Source: a gamma proteobacterium SCGC AB-629-P17
GTDB lineage: Bacteria; Pseudomonadota; Gammaproteobacteria; PS1; Pseudothioglobaceae
Assembly: GCA_000372785.1 (NCBI GenBank)
Contig: KB889780.1
Span: forward strand, 1 to 38,684
Length of the DNA stretch: 38,684 bases
Reading direction: 5' to 3'
In this document: piece by piece, positions 9,696-19,807 of the stretch
How positions within the stretch are numbered: the stretch's first letter is position 1
How the letters are laid out: each line of letters starts with the position of its first letter
Translations under genes and position numbers: made by a program
The notes under the pieces: model-generated
Told to the model about the DNA's origin: nothing
Seen by the model: only the letters and a program-made list of their open reading frames with translations
The model's database searches: none

Positions 9696-11684
9696 ATGTC
9701 TTCACCTAGAGAATTAGCGAATGCAATTCGTGCTTTGAGTATGGATGCTGTCCAAAAAGCAAAGTCTGGACACCCAGGTGCCCCAATGGGAATGGCTGAT
9801 ATTGCTGAAGTTTTATGGAACAACCATTTAAAGTATAACCCTGCCAATTCAAATTGGGCTGATCGAGATCGCTTTGTATTATCCAACGGCCATGGCTCGA
9901 TGTTAATTTATTCCTTATTGCACCTGACAGGTTTTGATTTAAGTATTGATGAAATAAGAAATTTTCGTCAGTTGCATGCTAAAACTCCAGGGCATCCTGA
10001 ATATGGTTACGCGGATGGAGTAGAGACAACGACTGGACCATTAGGCCAAGGTATTTCAAATGCTGTTGGTATGGCAATTGCCGAAAGAACTCTTGCTGCA
10101 CATTTCAACAAAACCCGGCACTCTATTGTAGACCACTACACCTATGTGTTTATGGGTGATGGTTGTTTGATGGAAGGTTTGTCGCATGAAGCTTGTTCGA
10201 TGGCTGGAACATTAGGTTTGGGTAAATTAATTGCTTTTTGGGATGATAACGATATCTCTATTGATGGCCACATCGGTGACTGGATGGAGAAAGGTGTCCC
10301 GGGAAGATTTAAATCATATAACTGGCATGTAATTGCAGATGTTGATGGGCACGACCCGGTTGCAGTTAACGCCGCTATTGTGGAAGCAAAGTCAATTAAA
10401 GACAGGCCAACTCTTATTTGTACACGTACAGTGATTGGTTTTGGTGCACCCAACTTGGCTGGTACGCACGATTGTCATGGTGCGCCTCTTGGTGATGAAG
10501 AGATTGCTAAAACTCGCGAACAGCTTGGTTGGAATCATGAGCCTTTTATAATTCCAGATGAAATTTATGATGGCTGGAATCATATAGCACAAGGGGCTGA
10601 AGTTGAAGAAGATTGGAACGAGAGATTTAGGGCTTATAGGGCTGAATTTCCAGAAGCAGCAGCCGAGTTTGAACGTCGTATGTCAGGTGCATTGCCTGCT
10701 AATTTTATTGATGAAATGGATAAATACATTGCTAAAACTCAAGAAGAAATGCCCAATATTGCCTCCAGAAAAGCCTCGCAAAATGCGATTGAAGCAATGG
10801 GACCTATTGTTCCTGAATTGTTTGGAGGTTCAGCTGATTTAACTGGTTCTAACTTGACCAATTGGTCTGGTAGTGTTGTTGTTAATGCTGATAATGCGAA
10901 TGGTAATTACATTTCATGGGGTGTTCGTGAGTTTGGTATGGCTGCGATGATGAATGGAATGGTTCTTCATGGTGGACTCAAGGTTTATTGTGCAACATTC
11001 TTGATGTTTATGGAGTATATGCGTAACGCCCTTCGTATGTCAGCAATGATGAAAATCGGTTCTATCTTCGTTTATAGTCATGATTCTATTGGCCTAGGTG
11101 AAGACGGTCCAACGCATCAGGCAGTTGAGCAACTATCTACCATTCGAGTCATTCCAAACTTTCAAACTTGGCGAGCATGTGATGCAATTGAATCAGCGGT
11201 TTCTTGGAAAATGGCAATGCTGAGAGTTGATGCACCGACGGCATTAATTTTCTCGCGCCAAAACTTGACTCCAATGCAGCGTACGGACGACCAAGTCAGA
11301 AATATTGAAAAAGGTGGCTACGTTCTCAAGGACTGCAAAGGTGAAGCTGAAATTATTTTAATTGCCACTGGATCAGAGGTTGGCTTAGCAGTTGAGTCCG
11401 CTGAAGCAATGACTGATAAGAAAGTAAGAGTTGTTTCAATGCCATCTACCAATGTATTTGATGACCAAGGCCAGGATTACAAAGATTCTGTTTTAACACC
11501 GGGAGTTAAACGTGTGGCAATTGAAGCTGGTGTTGCAGAGTCGTGGTATAAATATATTGGTCTTGACGGTGGTGTTGTGGTTATGTCGACATTTGGTGAA
11601 TCTGCACCTGCGGGAGATTTGTTTAAACATTTTGGCTTTACAGTAGAGAACGTAGTTTCAACTGTTGAGTCAGTGTTAGGTTAA
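9696..11684 (+). CDS. tkt: Transketolase
   Basis: Transketolase moves two-carbon ketol units between sugar phosphates with thiamine diphosphate, serving the pentose phosphate and Calvin cycles. The frame opens at TTG 9675, but ATG 9696 is preferred. AAGGT lies 6 bases before it, and the resulting N-terminus [19 protein letters not shown] aligns closely with E. coli TktA. The 662-residue length is standard. Visible motifs are [36 protein letters not shown], the ThDP-binding [20 protein letters not shown], and [14 protein letters not shown] in the pyrimidine domain. It is the first gene of the tkt-gap-pgk-pyk-fba run, with gap 20 bases downstream. This order is that of many cbb/glycolytic clusters, so it could equally be called cbbT. 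Confidence 0.97.
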   Translation: MSSPRELANAIRALSMDAVQKAKSGHPGAPMGMADIAEVLWNNHLKYNPANSNWADRDRFVLSNGHGSMLIYSLLHLTGFDLSIDEIRNFRQLHAKTPGHPEYGYADGVETTTGPLGQGISNAVGMAIAERTLAAHFNKTRHSIVDHYTYVFMGDGCLMEGLSHEACSMAGTLGLGKLIAFWDDNDISIDGHIGDWMEKGVPGRFKSYNWHVIADVDGHDPVAVNAAIVEAKSIKDRPTLICTRTVIGFGAPNLAGTHDCHGAPLGDEEIAKTREQLGWNHEPFIIPDEIYDGWNHIAQGAEVEEDWNERFRAYRAEFPEAAAEFERRMSGALPANFIDEMDKYIAKTQEEMPNIASRKASQNAIEAMGPIVPELFGGSADLTGSNLTNWSGSVVVNADNANGNYISWGVREFGMAAMMNGMVLHGGLKVYCATFLMFMEYMRNALRMSAMMKIGSIFVYSHDSIGLGEDGPTHQAVEQLSTIRVIPNFQTWRACDAIESAVSWKMAMLRVDAPTALIFSRQNLTPMQRTDDQVRNIEKGGYVLKDCKGEAEIILIATGSEVGLAVESAEAMTDKKVRVVSMPSTNVFDDQGQDYKDSVLTPGVKRVAIEAGVAESWYKYIGLDGGVVVMSTFGESAPAGDLFKHFGFTVENVVSTVESVLG

Positions 11685-11704
11685 AATACTTAAGGAGTAA
11701 AAAG

Positions 11705-12703
11705 ATGGCAGTTAAAGTTGGTATTAATGGTTTTGGTCGCATTGGTCGGATGATTTTTCGTGCGATTGAGAAAGATTTTGATGGTTTAGAAGTTGTAGGA
11801 ATTAACGACCTACTTGACAACGACTATTTGGCTTACATGCTCAGGTATGATTCAGTCCATGGTCGTTTTGGTAAAGATGTCGCTGTTGAAGGTGATAATT
11901 TCGTTATTAATGGTAAAAAGATTCGTTTAACTGCAGAGCGCAACCCTGCTGATTTAAAGTGGGACGAGATCGGAGCAGACTTAGTGATTGACGCTACGGG
12001 ATTCTTCTTAACAGAAGATAGTTGTCAAGCTCACATTGATGCAGGCGCAAAAAAAGTAATTCAATCAGCCCCTTCCAAAGACGGCACCCCTATGTTTGTT
12101 TATGGTGTTAACCATAATTCATATGATGGTCAAGCGATCATCTCAGCTGCCTCTTGTACAACTAATTGTTTGGCGCCGATTGCCAAAGTACTTCATGATG
12201 AGTGGGGCATTAAGCGTGGCTTAATGACAACTGTACATGCTGCAACAGCAACTCAAAAAGTTGTAGATGGACCTTCCATGAAAGACTGGAGAGGTGGTCG
12301 TGGTATTTTGGAAAATATTATTCCTTCATCAACAGGAGCTGCTAAAGCAGTGGGTGTCGTGTTGCCTGAGTTAAACGGTAAATTAACTGGAATGGCTTTC
12401 CGTATACCAACCTCTGATGTTTCAGTAGTGGATTTAACTGCTGAGTTAAATAATGACTCTGACTATGAATCCATTTGTGCTGCAATGAAATCTGCTTCGG
12501 AAGGCTCTATGAAAGGAGTTTTAGATTACACAGATGAGAAGGTGGTTTCAACTGACTTTATTGGTAGTACTTACGCATCAACTTTTGACGCTGAGGCTGG
12601 TATGGCAATGGATTCAACTTTTGTTAAGCTAGTTTCTTGGTACGACAATGAGTACAGTTATACATGCAACCTACTTCGTTTGGCTGGGCATATCACCGAA
12701 TAA
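11705..12703 (+). CDS. gap: Glyceraldehyde-3-phosphate dehydrogenase, type I
   Basis: The enzyme reversibly converts glyceraldehyde-3-phosphate to 1,3-bisphosphoglycerate. The 332-residue protein opens with the Rossmann motif [11 protein letters not shown]. It carries the catalytic [12 protein letters not shown] with Cys151. An Asp (D35) follows the second beta strand (VGIND), which normally goes with NAD rather than NADP preference. The conserved [17 protein letters not shown]-terminus is intact. AAGGAG lies about 8 bases before the ATG. The gene is 20 bases from tkt and 27 bases from pgk, so it belongs to the same transcript. Confidence 0.97.
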   Translation: MAVKVGINGFGRIGRMIFRAIEKDFDGLEVVGINDLLDNDYLAYMLRYDSVHGRFGKDVAVEGDNFVINGKKIRLTAERNPADLKWDEIGADLVIDATGFFLTEDSCQAHIDAGAKKVIQSAPSKDGTPMFVYGVNHNSYDGQAIISAASCTTNCLAPIAKVLHDEWGIKRGLMTTVHAATATQKVVDGPSMKDWRGGRGILENIIPSSTGAAKAVGVVLPELNGKLTGMAFRIPTSDVSVVDLTAELNNDSDYESICAAMKSASEGSMKGVLDYTDEKVVSTDFIGSTYASTFDAEAGMAMDSTFVKLVSWYDNEYSYTCNLLRLAGHITE

Positions 12704-12730
12704 ATTATTTGAATTTATGGGGAGTAATTA

Positions 12731-13894
12731 ATGAATGTAATTAAAATGACTGACCTGGATTTATCGGGTAAGCGTGTTTTAATTAGGCAGGATTTAAATG
12801 TCCCAATTAAGGATGGTGAAGTTGCGAGTGATAAACGTATTGTCGCTTCTCTACCCACTATTATTCATGCGATAGAAGCTGGCGCTAAAGTGATGTTAAC
12901 TACACACCTCGGTAGGCCAACTGCTGGTGAGTTTGATGTAAAGTTCTCATTAGAGCCTGTAGCTAAACATCTCACCAGATTACTTGGTCAGCCGGTGAGT
13001 CTTGTATCTAATTGGCTTGATGGTGTAGAGTTGGAAGATGGTGAAGTTGTACTCTGTGAAAATGTACGATTCAACGAAGGTGAAAAAGAGAACAATGAGA
13101 ATTTATCGAAAAAAATGGCGGCCTTGTGTGATATCTGTGTACAAGATGCCTTTGGTACGGCACATAGGGCTCATTCATCGACCTATGGTGTCACACAGTT
13201 TGCACCTATTTCTTGTGCAGGACCACTTCTTGTTGCAGAGCTAGAGGCTCTCGGAAAAGCTCTTGACAACCCAAAGAGACCAATGGTGGCAATTGTTGGT
13301 GGTTCAAAAGTATCAACTAAGTTGACTGTATTAGATGCCCTTTCAAAAATTGTTGATCAACTAGTAGTTGGTGGTGGCATTGCTAATACTTTTATTGCTG
13401 CCCAAGGGCATGTTGTTGGGCAATCTTTGTGTGAACATGATCTCATTCCAACGGCCCAAGCTTTGATGAAGGACTGTCCAATTCCTGTGCCAACTGATGT
13501 AGTTTGTGGTAAGGAGTTTTCTGAGTTTGCGACTGCTGAAATTAAAAGTTCAAGTAATGTTGCTGTAGATGATATGATTTTTGATATTGGGCCTAATTCT
13601 GCCAGTGAATTAGCTGAGATTATGCACAATGCTGGTACGATTGTTTGGAATGGACCTGTTGGCGTGTTTGAGCTTGACCAATTTGCAGGTGGTACTAAAA
13701 GCTTGGCAAATGCGATTGCAGAATCCAAAGCTTTTTCAATTGCAGGTGGTGGTGACACTCTTGCAGCATTAGATAAATTCAATATTGAAGACAGAGTATC
13801 CTATATATCAACTGGTGGTGGCGCCTTCTTAGAGTTTTTAGAGGGTAAGAAATTACCGGTAGTAGAAGTTTTGGAAAAAAGAACAGAGAAATAA
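12731..13894 (+). CDS. pgk: Phosphoglycerate kinase
   Basis: The kinase exchanges phosphate between 1,3-bisphosphoglycerate and ADP. At 387 residues it matches bacterial PGKs. The start [25 protein letters not shown] matches the E. coli family pattern, and GGGGAG lies 7 bases before the ATG. Substrate-binding [19 protein letters not shown] and the hinge [13 protein letters not shown] are present, as are the nucleotide-binding GPVGVFE and the C-terminal [14 protein letters not shown]. The final A of its stop codon is the first base of pyk, a 1-base overlap that implies translational coupling. Confidence 0.97.
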   Translation: MNVIKMTDLDLSGKRVLIRQDLNVPIKDGEVASDKRIVASLPTIIHAIEAGAKVMLTTHLGRPTAGEFDVKFSLEPVAKHLTRLLGQPVSLVSNWLDGVELEDGEVVLCENVRFNEGEKENNENLSKKMAALCDICVQDAFGTAHRAHSSTYGVTQFAPISCAGPLLVAELEALGKALDNPKRPMVAIVGGSKVSTKLTVLDALSKIVDQLVVGGGIANTFIAAQGHVVGQSLCEHDLIPTAQALMKDCPIPVPTDVVCGKEFSEFATAEIKSSSNVAVDDMIFDIGPNSASELAEIMHNAGTIVWNGPVGVFELDQFAGGTKSLANAIAESKAFSIAGGGDTLAALDKFNIEDRVSYISTGGGAFLEFLEGKKLPVVEVLEKRTEK

Positions 13895-15342
13895 TGATTA
13901 AAAGACGGACTAAAATTCTAGCAACACTGGGCCCAGCAACTGATAGGCCGGGAGTATTGAAAGGCATCTTGGACGCTGGTGTAAATGTTGTACGTATCAA
14001 TTTTTCTCATGGATTAGAGGAGGAGCATTTGAGCCGTGTTGTGGCAGTGAGAAATTATGCGAAAGAAAACGATACCTACATCGGTATCTTGATGGACCTT
14101 CAGGGTCCAAAGATTCGTATATCTGCTTTCAAAAATAACAAAGTTGAATTAGAAAATGGATCCAAGTTTACACTTGATGCAAATTTAGATGAAAACAAAG
14201 GTAATCAAAATTCTGTTGGTATTGAATATAAGTCTTTACCCAATGAAGTTAAAGCTGGAGATGTTCTGCTATTAGATGATGGAAAAATAATTCTTGAAGT
14301 GGAACGTAGTGAAGGCTTAAAAATTGTAACCACCGTCATTCAATCAGGTGTTCTATATAGCAATAAAGGTGTCAATTTGCGTGGCGGAGGATTAAGCGCT
14401 CATGCACTAACCGATAAAGATAAGAAAGATATTTTGATTGCAGCAAAGGCTGATGCTGACTATGTTGCCTTATCTTTTCCTGTTAATGCAGATGATGTAC
14501 GTGAAACTAAAAAACTTTTAAAAGAAGCCGGTTCAAAAGCAAGTGTTATCTCGAAAATTGAACGAGCTGAATCATTAGCTTCAGACGTAATTCAAGAGAT
14601 AGTAAATGAGTCAGCGGGAATTATGGTTGCTCGTGGAGACCTGGGAGTTGAAATCGGAGACCCACAATTACCAGCAGTTCAGAAACGGCTTATAAAATTG
14701 GCTCGATCTAGTGACAAAGTTGTGATTACAGCGACACAAATGTTGGAGTCAATGATTGCTAATCCCATTGCCACTCGGGCAGAGGTGTTTGATGTTGCCA
14801 ATGCTGTTCTTGATGGCACAGATGCTGTCATGCTTTCGGCAGAAACTGCCGTCGGTGAATATCCAGTCAATGCCGTTAAAACAATGAGCGATGTTTGTCT
14901 TGAGGCTGAAAAAAGTCGAAGAACGACCTTGTCTCGTCACAGACTTCACTCAAACTTTGAAGAGGTTGATTATTCAATCGCTATGAGTGCCATGTATGCT
15001 GCAAATCATATGGGTGCGAAAGTTGTTGCAGCACTTACTCAAACAGGAAATACTGCTCTGGTGATGTCTAGAATTAGTTCAAATATTTCAATTTTTGCGA
15101 TGTCTGATAGTGAGAAAACATTACAAAAGGTAACTTTGTATAGGGGCGTATACCCTTGTGGCGTGGAAAAAACAAGTGCTGATGATTGGTATGCAATTAA
15201 CAGCCATGTGATAGAAAATCTTCAGGAAAAATCGGCTGTGGATGATGGCGATTTAGTAATCATAACGAAGGGAATGCACAAAGATAAATCAGGCGGAACA
15301 AACATGATAAAGATTGTTCGTGTTGGAGAAGGAAATTATTAA
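13894..15342 (+). CDS. pyk: Pyruvate kinase
   Basis: Pyruvate kinase converts PEP and ADP to pyruvate and ATP. The 482-residue protein is PykA-like. It begins KRRTKILATLGPATDRPG and has NVVRINFSHG, the substrate Lys region VISKIERAESL, the metal-binding MVARGDLGVEI and the ITATQMLESM block. The ATG overlaps the pgk stop by one base. Having pyk inside a cluster that also serves carbon fixation or gluconeogenesis, opposite ppsA, places both directions of the PEP-pyruvate step around one intergenic region. Allosteric control is expected for the family but cannot be read from the sequence. Confidence 0.96.
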   Translation: MIKRRTKILATLGPATDRPGVLKGILDAGVNVVRINFSHGLEEEHLSRVVAVRNYAKENDTYIGILMDLQGPKIRISAFKNNKVELENGSKFTLDANLDENKGNQNSVGIEYKSLPNEVKAGDVLLLDDGKIILEVERSEGLKIVTTVIQSGVLYSNKGVNLRGGGLSAHALTDKDKKDILIAAKADADYVALSFPVNADDVRETKKLLKEAGSKASVISKIERAESLASDVIQEIVNESAGIMVARGDLGVEIGDPQLPAVQKRLIKLARSSDKVVITATQMLESMIANPIATRAEVFDVANAVLDGTDAVMLSAETAVGEYPVNAVKTMSDVCLEAEKSRRTTLSRHRLHSNFEEVDYSIAMSAMYAANHMGAKVVAALTQTGNTALVMSRISSNISIFAMSDSEKTLQKVTLYRGVYPCGVEKTSADDWYAINSHVIENLQEKSAVDDGDLVIITKGMHKDKSGGTNMIKIVRVGEGNY

Positions 15343-15372
15343 ATAGTAAAATAATAGGAAGGATAAAAAATA

Positions 15373-16434
15373 ATGATTAATAAACAAGATGAATTGAGAG
15401 AAACAGCTAATCGCCTAGCAGCAAATGGAAAAGGCTTGCTTGCGGTTGATGAATCTACACCAACGATTGGCAAACGCCTTGCTGGTATCAATATTGAAAA
15501 TACAGAAGAAAACCGTCAGGCTTATCGTGGCATGCTGTTTACTACAGAAGGTCTTGGTGAGTACATAAGTGGTGCTATTCTTTTTGAAGAGACGCTATAT
15601 CAAAATCATTTAGATGGTGAAACCATGGTTTCAAAACTTGATAAGCTGGGAATCGTTCCTGGAATTAAAGTTGACAAAGGTTTGCATCCACTTGCAGGGG
15701 CTCACGAAGTTGAAACTTGGTGTCTGGGTTTAGAAGGCTTAGCTGAGCGAACAGCAGAGTATTATGATCGTGGTGCGCGTTTTGCAAAATGGCGTGCTGT
15801 ATTACAAATTACTGCTGATGGGTGTCCTACTGATCTTGCTATCAAGGAAAATGCTTGGGGATTAGCTCGATACGCTAGAATTTGTCAAGAATCTGGCCTT
15901 GTACCAATTGTTGAGCCTGAGATTCTTATGGATGGTAATCATACTATTGAGCGTACAGCAGAAGTCCAAGAAAGAATTCTGACAGAGGTTTATAGGGCAT
16001 GTGCAGAAAATGGTGTTTTCCTTGAGGGTAGTTTACTAAAGCCTTCAATGACAGTCTCAGGTGCTGATAACGATAATAAAGCAGGTTCTGAAGAAGTTGC
16101 GAAGATGACTGTACGCACAATGGAGCGTTGTGTACCTGCAGCCGTTCCAGGAATCATGTTTCTTTCTGGTGGTTTAACTGAAGAGGATGCTTCTGTCTAT
16201 CTTAATACTATGAATAGTATTGATCGCCCAAGTTCAAGGAGTTTCTCATTTTCTTACGGCAGAGCATTACAGCAATCATGTTTGCAAGCATGGCAGGGTA
16301 ATGATATTGTCGCTGGTCAAAAAGCTTTAATGGCAAGAGCACAAGCAAACTCTGAAGCCTCAAGAGGTGATTATGTTGCAGGTTCTCAGCCTTCTTCTCA
16401 AGATACCTTGTTCGAAGCTGGATATAAATACTAG
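15373..16434 (+). CDS. fba: Class I fructose-bisphosphate aldolase
   Basis: The aldolase cleaves or forms fructose-1,6-bisphosphate through a Schiff base and needs no metal. The 353-residue protein is of the plant/animal class I type, seen in LLAVDESTPTIGKRL, the LFEETLYQ strand, ARFAKWRAVL, and LEGSLLKPSMTVSG with the Schiff-base Lys223. The C-terminus ends in a tyrosine (GYKY), as in eukaryotic-type enzymes where that Tyr helps catalysis. Most gammaproteobacterial cbb clusters instead carry a class II zinc aldolase. AGGAAGG lies about 10 bases before the ATG, 30 bases after pyk. A strong terminator follows 64 bases downstream. Confidence 0.96.
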   Translation: MINKQDELRETANRLAANGKGLLAVDESTPTIGKRLAGINIENTEENRQAYRGMLFTTEGLGEYISGAILFEETLYQNHLDGETMVSKLDKLGIVPGIKVDKGLHPLAGAHEVETWCLGLEGLAERTAEYYDRGARFAKWRAVLQITADGCPTDLAIKENAWGLARYARICQESGLVPIVEPEILMDGNHTIERTAEVQERILTEVYRACAENGVFLEGSLLKPSMTVSGADNDNKAGSEEVAKMTVRTMERCVPAAVPGIMFLSGGLTEEDASVYLNTMNSIDRPSSRSFSFSYGRALQQSCLQAWQGNDIVAGQKALMARAQANSEASRGDYVAGSQPSSQDTLFEAGYKY

Positions 16435-16441
16435 TAAATCT

Positions 16442-16483
16442 TATGTTTTAGGTTGGTTAGACTCGCAGATAAGCTAAAACATA
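16442..16483. repeat. 10-bp perfect inverted repeat with 22-base loop after fba
   Basis: TATGTTTTAG (16442-16451) is exactly complementary to CTAAAACATA (16474-16483). It lies between the fba stop and the terminator at 16499. It has no following T-run. It could be a 3' end RNA structure protecting the fba message or a protein site; its role is unknown. Confidence 0.5.
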
Positions 16484-16498
16484 GAGCGTATAATGAAT

Positions 16499-16522
16499 GG
16501 CCCGTAATATTACGGGCCTTTT
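16499..16522 (+). terminator. Rho-independent terminator of the tkt-fba cluster
   Basis: The 20-base perfect palindrome GGCCCGTAATATTACGGGCC (16499-16518) is followed by TTTT and then GTATT. The GC-rich outer stem plus T-run is a classical terminator. It overlaps an in-frame ATG (16497) that would otherwise extend mnmG, which argues for the downstream mnmG start. A TATAAT at 16489-16494 just before it has no -35 and is probably incidental. Confidence 0.8.
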
Positions 16523-16544
16523 GTATTGGAATAATGAAAAGAAA

Positions 16545-18416
16545 ATGAAGCAAAGTAAATATTTTCCAGTAATTGTTGTTGGAGGTGGGCATGCGGGTGC
16601 AGAAGCCGCGCTTGCTTCAGCACGTATGGGTGTTGATACATTATTAATTACACATAATATTGAAACATTAGGCCAGATGAGCTGTAATCCTGCTATTGGA
16701 GGTATTGGGAAAGGACATCTTGTCAAAGAAATAGATGCTATGGGTGGTGTGATGGCCAAAGCAATAGATAAGGCTGGTATACAATTTAGAACGTTGAATG
16801 CCTCAAAGGGGCCAGCTGTAAGGGCCACCAGAGCGCAAGCAGATAGAGTATTGTATAAAGCAGCAATTAGAAGCAAACTTGAAAATCAAGAAAATTTGAC
16901 TCTATTTCAACAACCAGTTGATGATCTAATTATTGAGAATTATCAGGTAAAAGGTGTGATCACCCAAATGGGTTTAGAATTTTTTGCAGATAAAGTCGTT
17001 CTTACGTCAGGTACTTTTTTAGGAGGCGTGATACACATTGGCAAGCAAAATTACCAAGGAGGTCGTGCGGGTGATGCTCCTGCTAACGTCTTATCACAGA
17101 AATTACGTTCTTATGATTTGGGAGTTGGCAGATTAAAGACAGGGACCCCTCCTCGTTTGGATGGCAGGACTATTAACTTTGATGTTTTGCAAAAACAACA
17201 TGGCGACAACCCTTTGCCAAGTTTTTCATTTATGGGTAACTCAACAGACCACCCTCAACAGATTCCTTGTTTTATTACGCACACTAATTCCAAAACACAT
17301 GAATATATAAGTAATGGCTTGAAAGATTCACCGATGTATAGTGGCAATATTGAAGGCGTAGGGCCACGGTATTGCCCTTCGATTGAAGATAAAGTTGTAC
17401 GATTTTCAGAAAGAGACTCTCATCAGATATTTGTCGAGCCAGAAGGGCTGAACACTCACGAGGTATACCCAAATGGAATTTCCACTTCTTTGCCTTATGA
17501 AGTGCAAGAAGACTTTGTTCACTCAATCAAGGGTTTTGAAAATGCAAAAATTATTCGACCAGGTTATGCTATTGAATACGATTTTTTTGACCCGCGTGGT
17601 TTAAAACAAACGCTTGAAGTTAAAAAGATATCTGGATTGTTTTTTGCTGGTCAAATTAATGGTACAACAGGTTATGAAGAAGCAGCTGCTCAAGGAATCC
17701 TTGCTGGCATTAATGCTGCCATACAGGTGCAAGAAAAATCCCCGTGGGTCCCCAAACGAGATGAGTCGTATATTGGCGTTATGGTTGATGATTTGACAAC
17801 TAAGGGAGCGAGTGAACCATATAGAATGTTTACTTCACGAGCTGAATATCGATTATTGCTACGTGAGGATAATGCTGACGAAAGGCTAACACCTCAGGCA
17901 CGAGAACTAGGCCTTATTAATGATCTTCGCTGGCGTTCTTTTAGTGGTAAGTATGAACAGGTGGCGACAGAAAAGAAGCGCTTAAAGGCTTTTTGGATTC
18001 AGGCAGGTGACCCTGAAGCTGAAGCTGTACTTGGAATAAAACTAGGTCGTGAATATAATTTGGAAGCTTTGCTTAAACGACCCAATATAGATTACAAAAC
18101 GCTTAGTAAAATTGAGAAGGCAAAACCATTTTTGGAGGACGCTATACTCATTGAGCAAGTTGAAAATCAAATTAAATATGAGGGTTATATCAAACGACAG
18201 TTAGATGAGATTGAAAAATATCGTAAAAATGAAGATACTCATTTATCGGCTAATATTGATTACACTAAGATTAAGGCATTATCCAACGAGGTTAGACAAA
18301 AGTTAAACGAACAAAAACCTGAAACAATTGGACAGGCTAGTAGAATTCAAGGTGTAACGCCTGCATCTATCTCTATTCTTCTGGTGTATTTAAAAACCTA
18401 TAAGACTCCCTCGTGA
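16545..18416 (+). CDS. mnmG: tRNA uridine 34 carboxymethylaminomethyl synthesis enzyme MnmG (GidA)
   Basis: MnmG is the FAD-dependent partner of MnmE in placing the cmnm5 group on wobble uridine of certain tRNAs. The open frame extends to 16497, but that ATG lies inside the upstream terminator. ATG 16545 gives 623 residues beginning [20 protein letters not shown], matching the family (E. coli 629). Motifs include the FAD-binding [50 protein letters not shown], the conserved Cys in IPCFITHTN, and [21 protein letters not shown]. No good Shine-Dalgarno is visible. Its stop overlaps the rsmG start by 4 bases, the usual gidA-gidB pairing. Confidence 0.96.
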   Translation: MKQSKYFPVIVVGGGHAGAEAALASARMGVDTLLITHNIETLGQMSCNPAIGGIGKGHLVKEIDAMGGVMAKAIDKAGIQFRTLNASKGPAVRATRAQADRVLYKAAIRSKLENQENLTLFQQPVDDLIIENYQVKGVITQMGLEFFADKVVLTSGTFLGGVIHIGKQNYQGGRAGDAPANVLSQKLRSYDLGVGRLKTGTPPRLDGRTINFDVLQKQHGDNPLPSFSFMGNSTDHPQQIPCFITHTNSKTHEYISNGLKDSPMYSGNIEGVGPRYCPSIEDKVVRFSERDSHQIFVEPEGLNTHEVYPNGISTSLPYEVQEDFVHSIKGFENAKIIRPGYAIEYDFFDPRGLKQTLEVKKISGLFFAGQINGTTGYEEAAAQGILAGINAAIQVQEKSPWVPKRDESYIGVMVDDLTTKGASEPYRMFTSRAEYRLLLREDNADERLTPQARELGLINDLRWRSFSGKYEQVATEKKRLKAFWIQAGDPEAEAVLGIKLGREYNLEALLKRPNIDYKTLSKIEKAKPFLEDAILIEQVENQIKYEGYIKRQLDEIEKYRKNEDTHLSANIDYTKIKALSNEVRQKLNEQKPETIGQASRIQGVTPASISILLVYLKTYKTPS

Positions 18417-19024
18417 TTGAAAAAAAACGGTTACTCTGTGAAGGCGCAGAGTTGATGAATATCCCGCTTTCAGATCAACAAATCCAGCAATTACTTCATT
18501 ATCTTTCACTCATTCTTAAATGGAATAGGGTCTACAACCTGAGTGCTATTCAGGATCCCATTGAGTCAGTTAAAAAGCATTTGTTAGACAGTTTATCAAT
18601 TATTCATTTTGTACAACCTGGTTTGCTATTAGATGTTGGTTCAGGTGCAGGGTTGCCAGGCATTGTAATTGCAATCATGAAACCTGAAACAGAGGTATTT
18701 GTATTAGATAGTGTAGGTAAAAAGTGCCGATTTATGCAAGTTGTAAAATCCGAATTAGCCCTTGAAAACTTAATCGTAGTAAATAGTAGAGTTGAGTCAT
18801 TTAAACCTAAGAAATCTTTTTCTCAAATTGCTTCAAGAGCTTTTGCAGAAGTAAGTAAAACAATCCAATTAACTAAACACCTTCTCGAAGAAAATGGTCG
18901 ATACTTGTTGATGAAAGGTGGTAATGTTGATGAAGAGGATATCGATAATTTGAATGTAAAGGTACATTCAATGGCGGTACCTTTTGTTTCAGACAAGCGT
19001 TCACTTTTAGAAATTCAGTTATAA
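18413..19024 (+). CDS. rsmG: 16S rRNA (guanine-527-N7) methyltransferase RsmG (GidB)
   Basis: RsmG methylates G527 of 16S rRNA using SAM. The 203-residue protein starts at GTG 18413, overlapping the mnmG stop (GTGA), so translation is probably coupled. The family core is visible: [25 protein letters not shown], the SAM-binding [17 protein letters not shown], the [10 protein letters not shown] block and the ASRAFA motif. The N-terminus is about 10 residues longer than in E. coli RsmG. An ATG at codon 15 (18455) is possible, but the overlap favours the GTG. Confidence 0.93.
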   Translation: MIEKKRLLCEGAELMNIPLSDQQIQQLLHYLSLILKWNRVYNLSAIQDPIESVKKHLLDSLSIIHFVQPGLLLDVGSGAGLPGIVIAIMKPETEVFVLDSVGKKCRFMQVVKSELALENLIVVNSRVESFKPKKSFSQIASRAFAEVSKTIQLTKHLLEENGRYLLMKGGNVDEEDIDNLNVKVHSMAVPFVSDKRSLLEIQL

Positions 19025-19032
19025 TTTTTGCT

Positions 19033-19803
19033 ATGCAAATTGTTGATTCTCATTGCCATATTGACCGTGTTGATTTAGATGCTTTTGGAGGTAGCATTGA
19101 ATCAATGCTGGAACATGCTGAGGGCTTATCAGTATCAAAATTTTTGTGTGTATGCATTAATTTAGAGCAATTTGATGAAGTGCACAACTTGGCATTGGAT
19201 CACCCAAGTATTTTCGCATCGGTCGGAGTTCATCCGACAGAAACAAATTGTATAGATCCAGAAGTCGATGAATTACTGGTTTACGCAAAAAGCGACAAGG
19301 TGATTGCGATTGGTGAGACTGGTCTAGATTACTTTCACATTAAAAAAGACGATGCTGACTGGCAAAGAGAACGTTTTCGTCGCCATATTTCAGCTTCAAA
19401 CAAGTCTCGTAAGCCGATGATTGTGCACATGAGAGATGCACAAAAAGATACCATTAGGATTCTATCGGAGGAAAAAGCTGAGGCAGGAGTTATGCATTGT
19501 TTTACCGCAGATTGGGAGACAGCTAAGGCCGCATTGGATCTTGGAATGTATATTTCTTTTTCTGGAATTTTGACATTCAATAGCGCAGAACCTTTGCGTG
19601 AAGTTGCAAAGAAAATTCCCGCTGATCGTCTTTTAGTTGAAACAGACTGTCCTTATTTGACGCCGATGCCTTTCCGTGGGAAGCCTAATAGTCCAGCTTA
19701 TACTTATTATGTTGTAGAAAAACTCGCTGAAATTCGAAATACCAGTATTGATGAAATGGCAGCGGTCACAACGAAAAATTTTAATCAATTATTTTTTTCG
19801 TGA
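19033..19803 (+). CDS. tatD: TatD-family metal-dependent DNase (YcfH-like)
   Basis: The 256-residue protein is a TatD-family amidohydrolase-fold hydrolase; members show 3'-5' exonuclease or deoxyribonuclease activity. Metal ligands are in the N-terminal DSHCHID, in AIGETGLDYFH (conserved Glu), in KPMIVHMRDA, in GVMHCFTAD and in the LVETDCPYLTP Asp motif near the C-terminus. Its length matches YcfH (265). It begins 8 bases after rsmG and is followed by rluC only 4 bases after its stop, so it is mid-operon. The exact substrate is not deducible. Confidence 0.9.
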   Translation: MQIVDSHCHIDRVDLDAFGGSIESMLEHAEGLSVSKFLCVCINLEQFDEVHNLALDHPSIFASVGVHPTETNCIDPEVDELLVYAKSDKVIAIGETGLDYFHIKKDDADWQRERFRRHISASNKSRKPMIVHMRDAQKDTIRILSEEKAEAGVMHCFTADWETAKAALDLGMYISFSGILTFNSAEPLREVAKKIPADRLLVETDCPYLTPMPFRGKPNSPAYTYYVVEKLAEIRNTSIDEMAAVTTKNFNQLFFS

Positions 19804-19807
19804 CTTT

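Noticed and set aside
13357-13782. 141-codon open frame antisense to pgk
   Set aside because: Shadow of a strongly conserved pgk coding region; no RBS or recognisable protein.
16452-16473. GGTTGGTTAGACTCGC resembles a tRNA D-arm
   Set aside because: No acceptor stem, anticodon arm or T-arm can be built around it; the flanks instead form a 10-bp stem with each other.
16457-16876. 139-codon antisense frame overlapping the terminator and the 5' end of mnmG
   Set aside because: It crosses the fba terminator and the MnmG FAD-binding region; a shadow frame.
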